From the NCBI GenBank assembly GCA_012064385.1, contig QRDG01000821.1, forward strand, positions 1 to 64,000: 64,000 bases of DNA. Reading direction: 5' to 3'. The notes under the pieces were generated by a model. The model was not told the origin of the DNA and did no database searches. It saw only the letters and a program-made list of their open reading frames with translations. The translations under genes and the position numbers were made by a program. Source of the stretch: Puccinellia tenuiflora. Taxonomy: Eukaryota > Streptophyta > Magnoliopsida > Poales > Poaceae. Positions within the stretch are counted from its first letter, which is position 1; each line of letters begins with the position of its first letter. Positions 58,158 through 64,000 of this stretch are shown here, one piece after another.

Positions 58158-61100
58158 CTAACCACGCCAGCTGTTTTGCTTCTTGGACTCGAAAGTAGCT
58201 CCATCGTTGAGCATGTCCTGTGCGTCAGTTTCCATGCCAAGTTTTGAGAGAGCAAGGGCTTGGAGGTAGAAGGCGGTAGGCCATTCGGGCATGCAGACCT
58301 GCGCCTGCATTGCATCCCGGAGAGCAAGCTCTGACTGCCCGTTCATCAGGTAGGAAAAACTTCGCCTGGCGAAAACCGTAGCTGAAGGCACTGACATCAT
58401 GCCAACTAGCTGCATCGTAGCAAATTAGCTTGTCATGTTGCTTGACAGGAGAAACAGAGTCAATGATCAACATAAATCACAGCTCTAATGATTGATTTCG
58501 TATCATTGCACATCAGTAATAAAATACAATTCCTATATGTGATAGCCAACTAGCTAGGGCCTTAAACCAACAGGCTGAGGGAGGGCGAACTGCTTACGGA
58601 CATTCAGATGTTCATCAGTTAGCCAATTAGATCTGCAGTCTTTTCTGAATCATGCAGTATAAAGTTCCAAACTAACATGTCTTGAGCACAAACGATCATG
58701 CAGCAAGCAATATATGGGCATTGCTAAATAATGATGGATAAACTAGTTAAATATAAGCACAGAGGACTGAAGTGAAAATACCTTTGAATAGTAGTCAATT
58801 GCAGTCTTGAAATCCTTATCTCTAAATGCAATATCACCAAACTTCTTTGTGTTCAGCATCTCTTGAACTTGCTGAGTCCATTCTTGAAAGGACAACTTCA
58901 GTTTTTACAGCAGCATAAACATGCACCAAATAAAACTAGCTTATCTTAACAAACCAAATGATTGAGTCACAGAAAAAGGAGGCAAAAGCACATGCCATAT
59001 TTTGCGCACAGAATGAATTGAGCAAGAAGTATAATGAGAAAAACTGCGTCCTAAAATGAGCCCTGATGAAGTACTTGGTTACCCAGTGTGTTTACTTTTA
59101 AAACTACCAACAGGAAAGACTGGTGAATGCAAGTCAACTTTTATCCATAGATAAGAGACAATGTTTTAGATAAATAATCCACAATGTGAAGAGATCTTGT
59201 ATGCTAGCTACGCATGCCCGCAAATCTGATCATATGTAAACTATTGCATGGTAATAAACCATCAAGTGTGGGGCCCTCGTGAACAAGTTAGTAGTTAAAT
59301 CCAGTGAAGACTACAAGCAAGCCAAGTGGATCACAAAATCTTGACTAAGGAAACTTCACCATATAAATGACGATGTAACATCAGATGCAGCATAAATGAG
59401 GAATGATTCATGGGCTTGCATGTTACCTCATTTTCTGCACCTTCGTCGTCTTTGTAACCTGTTTTGAGCAATATATCATGTACTGCTGTAAGGTCCATAC
59501 CGGCACAGGCCTTCCCAAGCGGAGAAAGAATAGTTGGTAAGACTGACGTTGTTTTTGTAATGCCCATTAACACATGTGACGCCACCTAGATTACGTTATA
59601 AAAGAAATGAATGGTGTTAGTAACTTAGTATAGACAAGGAATAATAATAACAAATACTTCTGAAACAAGGCTCAAGCTATATACTTACCTCTTTTTGCTT
59701 CTGAAGAGGCCCAACAGAAGACAATAGATATTTTATGTTGGGTCTGTCCCTAGCTTCAAACTGCAAACATTTTGATGAAAGATCAACTAATTTTGAGGCA
59801 TCTTCATTAGCATATTGCCCTTCTAAGGAGGAATCCATCAGCAACAGTATATTCTTTCCTCTTATCAAATCAAGTGCCTGGAATCAAAACAAACGAAGTG
59901 AGAAATCAACTGGCCCAGCAACATTGATAAATGCTGATACACCATGCTATCATAACTTCAGTCTCATTGTTGCAATCTTCGTTGAGCTTACTATCTTAAC
60001 AAAAAAGTTGTCAGCTGCACTCAGCTTTGAAAACAAGTAATTCGAGATAAGATGGTTGCGCTCGTTGTCGGTTATTAAAAAATTGTGCTTAGCAAACTTA
60101 AATTCATGGTTCAAAGCACATAACAGGCCATGGTTGCAAACTTTTTATGAGCTTTCAATGTGACAATTAAACAACGATATAGCACTATCAAGGATGTGAG
60201 GAACTGGTAACAAGATTCAAATGAAGCATACATGACTAGGAGGAATGTGTTTCCCGCTCAAAAGATCCAGCAAAACGGTTCCGTAGCTATATATCACACT
60301 CTCAGCAATGACTCTGCCTGCCATACAACAGTCAAGCACAAATTATTCAGTGCAATCCAAATAGCATACACTAAGTAGTAGTCAAGAGTAAAAAAGAAAA
60401 TCTGTGCTAAATTTATCACCACAACCCAAAAGGTACGTATTCTCTGATACTCAGATAACACAAAATTTATAGTGTTTACAGTGAGACATCCAAAAGAGGT
60501 TCATAGATTTACTTTCATCCTGAGAACACTAATCTATATCAAATGAGCTTCACATGTTCATTTGCATTGGGTGGATACCTAAAAATAACACTGGTACTAT
60601 TAGCTAGTCATGAATGTGCAGGGATTATGTGGTAATTCTTACCGGTTCTTAGAAACTCTGGAGGGGTGTAAGCCAAGTTGGTGCTATAACTTTTTCCATC
60701 ACGGCTGTTCTTCATTAGTCCAAAACTTGACAAGCGAGGATCGCCTTCCTGATAGAAATTACATATTATTCATGACAAAGTGAGAATTCCCTCGGTAGCT
60801 ACAGAAAAATCGAGGAAATTTCACAAAAGAAGACTTCTTAGGGCAGTTGCAATGCAGAAGTCAGCTGGCAAAGTAGTTAGGTTAGCAGTAGACAAGCAAA
60901 GCCGTACATACCTCATCAAAAAGTACTCTGTAAGCATTCAAGTCATGATAGATTTTCCGGTTCTCGGCATTGCAATGATCCAAAGCTTGCGCAATGTAAT
61001 GTGCAACCCTCAATCGCATCTCCCATGGCAACGGTTGTTTATCCCCTGTGAAGAGGCAGGCCACACTCCACAGTCAAACAAGAAAACAAATATAGCAATA

Positions 61101-62070
61101 GAGAAGAAAAAAATGCAGATACGCCCATTTTTGCACATTACGGCAGAAGGCAAATGTAGTAATGGTAGAGATGCATTAGGCTATTCAGTTAATGCAGAGA
61201 AGAACCATGTTTTGATCCAACCTCCACGGATCATCAATTACGTCACAGAGGCCGTAGCAACAGAAACTAACTGGATATGTAGTAGTATGTGGATATGAAG
61301 ACAGTGACACGTACAGTGGAAGAGGTGCTTGGACAAGGTGTCGTTGGGCATGTACTCCGCGACGAGCAACCTCTCGTCACCTTCGGCGCAGCAGCCAATG
61401 AGGTTGACGAGGCGCTTGTGCCGCACCTTCCCAACGCCCGCCGCCTCCGCCTGCAGCAGCAATCAAACACGTGAGAGGTCTGCCCATCGCAGCGCACCGC
61501 GAGATCCGGAAGGGGATCCCCCAGCCGAGGCGCACAAGCGCATTCGCCTGCGGGAGGGAGGGGAGCGAGGGAGCGTACCAGGAACTGCTGCGGGTCGGGC
61601 CAGGAGAGGCGCGAGAAGCGCTTGACGGCGATGAGGCGGCCACCGTCGAGGCGACCCCGGTAGACGACGTTGGGCGCCTTCTCGCCGCTCTCGGAGACGA
61701 TGAGGTCGGCGCTGAAGCCCTTGGTGGCGGCGCGCAGCTCGGCGAGGCCGAACTCCCTGAACACCGGCACCGCCCGCTTCGCCCCCTCCTTCTCGTCGCC
61801 GTCCGCTCCCGCCCCGTCCACGCCGTTCGCCGCCTCTGCCCGACCGAACGCGAACCGCCGAACGAGCAAAGAGGAACCGAGGAGATTAGATTCGGTCGAG
61901 ATACGTGAAACAGCGAATGAATGCGGGTTGGGGGTTAGGGTTTAGGAGGCGGCGGCAATGGGCGTCGGGTTGTCTCGCTTACCGGGATCTGCGGGGTCGT
62001 CGGCGGGGAGCGCGGCGTCGGCGTCGGGCGGCAGGGGCTTCCCCGCCGGCTTGGACTGGAAGCACCCCAT
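58158..62070 (-). CDS. BSK-type receptor-like cytoplasmic pseudokinase with TPR tail
   Basis: Ten exons: 61983-62070, 61579-61835, 61315-61450, 60912-61045, 60643-60748, 60232-60317, 59689-59877, 59427-59585, 58782-58895 and 58158-58409; 506 residues, usual for brassinosteroid-signalling kinases. MGCFQSKPAG at the start fits N-myristoylation and palmitoylation at the plasma membrane. The kinase-like domain keeps the ATP-site Lys (IAVKRF), but HRD is replaced by YHDLNAYRVLFD and DFG by LSSFGLM, as in BSKs. Exons 8-10 encode TPR-like helices (FRDKDFKTAIDYYSK, ALRDAMQAQVCMPEWPTAFYLQALAL). BSKs relay signals from BRI1-type receptors to BSU1 phosphatases and also act in immunity. All splice sites are GT-AG and frames join. 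Confidence 0.93.
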
Positions 62071-62771
62071 CGGAGATCTGGCAGCGAGCAAATGCGGATG
62101 GTTGGATGGAGGTGGGAGGAGGGAGGGGAGAGCGTGTGTGTGTGAACTGGTGGAAGAAGCGAGAGCAGGAGAGGCGAGTGTGGCAGAGTGAGGTCAGGGA
62201 CGGGGGAGGCAGCGCTCCGAGAGAAGCGCGGCCGCAGCAGAGAGGAGAGGGGGATCCGCTGTGCAGCCGTGTCGTGTGCACGCTGCACACGCATTTTCAG
62301 TGAACAAACCAGAGACATCATTCGATTTCCGTAAATATTTGTCTATTTTGAAACAACAGAATTGTTTCTTGCTGTTCTTATTTTATGATTATGTATCCAA
62401 GATCCAAAACCGCGCATGTGTTCCGGCAAAAGAATATAATGTCAATGTGTCTTCTTCCTTCTTTTTCTTGAATGATTTGAATGCTGATGTTTCTTTCTGG
62501 ACCGACCGACCAACCAAGCAAAGCCGGGAGTGCGTGCGCTCGCTCGCACGGAAGAAGGTGAATGATTAGAATACCATTTGTCTCTACACCGTGAAGCTTA
62601 GAGAATAAAATTGTTATATGTGTCTGGCTTAAGTTTGAGCCAACCTTGCTAGGTTTTGATTGCATACATGCTTTAGCCAAATGTCGGTAAAAAAATAGGA
62701 AGTGCTAGGCGTCCTCGAGGAATAATTTTCTCAGATCCCCGCATCCAGAAGCTTTCCAGTCTCACAAATGC
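62071..62771. promoter_or_regulatory. 5' region of the BSK gene
   Basis: The first 200 bases hold CT/GA-rich tracts and a short (GT)5 on the plus strand, typical of plant leaders and promoters. No TATA box stands out. Beyond 62330 the sequence is featureless. Confidence 0.4.
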
Positions 62772-62774
62772 TTA

Positions 62775-63712
62775 GAGCAACTCCAGCCGTTGGCCCTCCC
62801 AGGCCGAATTGCCGGCGATTTTTGGCCGCGGGGGGGGGCGCCGGCGGAAAAAAACGGCCTGGGGCAGCCGATTCCCAGCCGTGTTTGCCCCCCAGCCCGG
62901 CGTTTTCCGGCGTTTTTATCGTTTTCCGGCGTTTTCCCCATAGACCCCATTTTACTAGTAAAATCTATTATTTTAGAAGCAAATTTATCATTTGTATCAA
63001 ATAATTCGACAGAAAAATTATTACAAATTGTTTAACAAATCATAAAATTTAAAACAAGTTTTTAAAATCAAATTACATAAAACCTAGACCTCGCCTTTGC
63101 GCCTCCACAGGTGCTCCACCAGATCTTGCTGCAATTGCGTCGTACAGGCCAGCCAGACAGGCGAGCATCAGTAAGTGTTCGTTGTCGGCGGCGGCAGACT
63201 CGGCTTCCTCGTCCAGCAGAGCGGCGAGCATCTCCTCATCGTCGGAGTCCATCGAGGCAAAGCGTCGAACACCTCGCGGGCAGGGTGGATGCGGATGTGC
63301 GCGAAACTTGACCGCGACGGCGATTCTCGGGGTGGAGGCGGCTGGTGCGGGGAGGGATACTACAGAGGGTGTCGTCGCGGTAGTTGGCGGTGGTTTTGGT
63401 GGCGAGCTCGCGGCGGAATGGGAGGAGTCGGTGCCGGCGACGGGGAGAAGGAGAGGAGGAAAGGACGAACCCGTTCGTGGAAAGGTGCGTTCTCTCGCCG
63501 ACAGTGGTGGCCCGCGCGGTTTTCCCCTTTCGCCGGCGCCCCCAGGCCGAACCCAGCGCGCTGGGTTCGGCCTGGGACGCCGGATAAAATTTGGCCCAAA
63601 TCCGGCGAAAAACGAGGCCTTGGGGGGGTCCTGGGGGCGCGACTACGGGGAAAATGGACCGCCGGCGTCGAAAAGTTGTCCTGGGGGGGCTTCGTGGGGG
63701 GACGGCTGGAGG
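62775..63712 (-). mobile_element. Non-autonomous PIF/Harbinger derivative
   Basis: The left end GAGCAACTCCAGCCGT and the right end ACGGCTGGAGG are inverted, though the right tip is shortened. TTA duplications lie at 62772-62774 and 63713-63715, the target of PIF/Harbinger elements. GC-rich subterminal regions contain GGGG/CCCC runs, and a short transposase-like ORF lies inside. About 938 bp in all, too short for a full transposase. Confidence 0.7.
63073..63252 (-). pseudogene. N-terminal remnant of a HARBI1/ALP1-like transposase
   Basis: ATG at 63250-63252 opens a 59-residue frame: MDSDDEEMLAALLDEEAES, then HLLMLACLAGLYDAIAA, then a basic stretch and TAA at 63073-63075. Acidic starts of this kind followed by a Leu-rich helix are, to my knowledge, typical of grass Harbinger transposase N-termini. 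The catalytic domain is absent. Confidence 0.55.
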
Positions 63713-63715
63713 TTA

Positions 63716-64000
63716 TGAAGTAAAAAACGGCTCGCACGTAATAAGATTTTTGTTCTATTGTAGCATATTCAATTTCCTCCTAAATCCTGCAAATGCTTCA
63801 ATGAAGCAAAAAAAATATCATCCGTGATTAAAAAAATGTGCTATTGTAGCAAATTATTTTCCTCCCGTGCAAATTCTTCTATGAAGCAATAAAACGTTTC
63901 GTTCACGGCAATTTTTGTGTGTTATTGTAGCATTGTTCCGACAAGCTTTTCCTGATGTGGGTAAACAAGGCAAAAAGAAAAAGAGCATTGCAGCATTCCC
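63716..64000. repeat. Degenerate short tandem repeats
   Basis: CTATTGTAGCA or TTATTGTAGCA occurs at 63755, 63841 and 63922, each followed by a TTTCCTCC- or GTTCCG-type stretch and, in the first two, ATGAAGCAA. The period is 81-86 bases. Probably the subterminal region of a transposon that continues beyond the window. Confidence 0.45.

Noticed and set aside
1..64000. CRISPR arrays, bacterial operons, tRNA or rRNA genes
   Set aside because: No such structures seen; the repeats are eukaryotic transposons and tandem duplications.

Overview
The window is nuclear DNA from a grass, most likely a Triticeae cereal (wheat, goatgrass or barley group). The basis is long nested LTR retrotransposons of Triticeae type, Stowaway and PIF/Harbinger MITEs, and intron-rich plant genes with GC-rich first exons. 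The species cannot be fixed from sequence alone.

Layout. (1) 1-36290 is almost entirely transposable elements. A complete Ty3/gypsy chromovirus-type element on the minus strand (1132-13582, perfect 5-bp target duplication CTCCG, 3.8-kb LTRs) sits inside older LTR-type sequence that is partly tandemly duplicated (1-1131 and 13583-15088). An inverted relative of that sequence (15304-21786) is interrupted by a solo LTR (15632-19539) related to the first element. Next comes a degenerate CCHC gag-like ORF (minus) that is split by an 11.2-kb Tat-type gypsy element (23964-35176). That element carries an extra gene on the opposite strand with splice-like junctions (25607-28252). A diverged gypsy LTR fragment follows (about 35540-36250).

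(2) 36290-62330 is a low-copy gene island with four convincing genes: an aluminium-activated malate transporter family channel (ALMT, plus, 38570-40736, 6 exons); a circularly permuted YlqF/RbgA-type GTPase of the SIN2/DGP1 kind (minus, 41028-43514, 8 exons), tail to tail with the ALMT gene; a NAC transcription factor (plus, 52575-54257, 3 exons) whose leader has a single 42-codon upstream ORF (52259-52387); and a BSK-type receptor-like cytoplasmic pseudokinase with TPR tail (minus, 58158-62070, 10 exons). Between them lie MITEs, two minus-oriented non-LTR retroposons with intact target duplications (45236-46179 and 46392-46669) and short tandem duplications.

(3) 62775-63712 is a non-autonomous PIF/Harbinger derivative that keeps a short transposase-N-terminus-like ORF; the window ends in degenerate short repeats.

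The four genes are not an operon or an obvious pathway; they are ordinary, separately transcribed plant genes. All exon coordinates come from reading frame continuity, GT/AG junctions and family knowledge, not from transcripts. The most interesting points are the clean uORF in front of the NAC gene, the spliceable antisense gene in the Tat element, and the retroposon pair at 45-47 kb.
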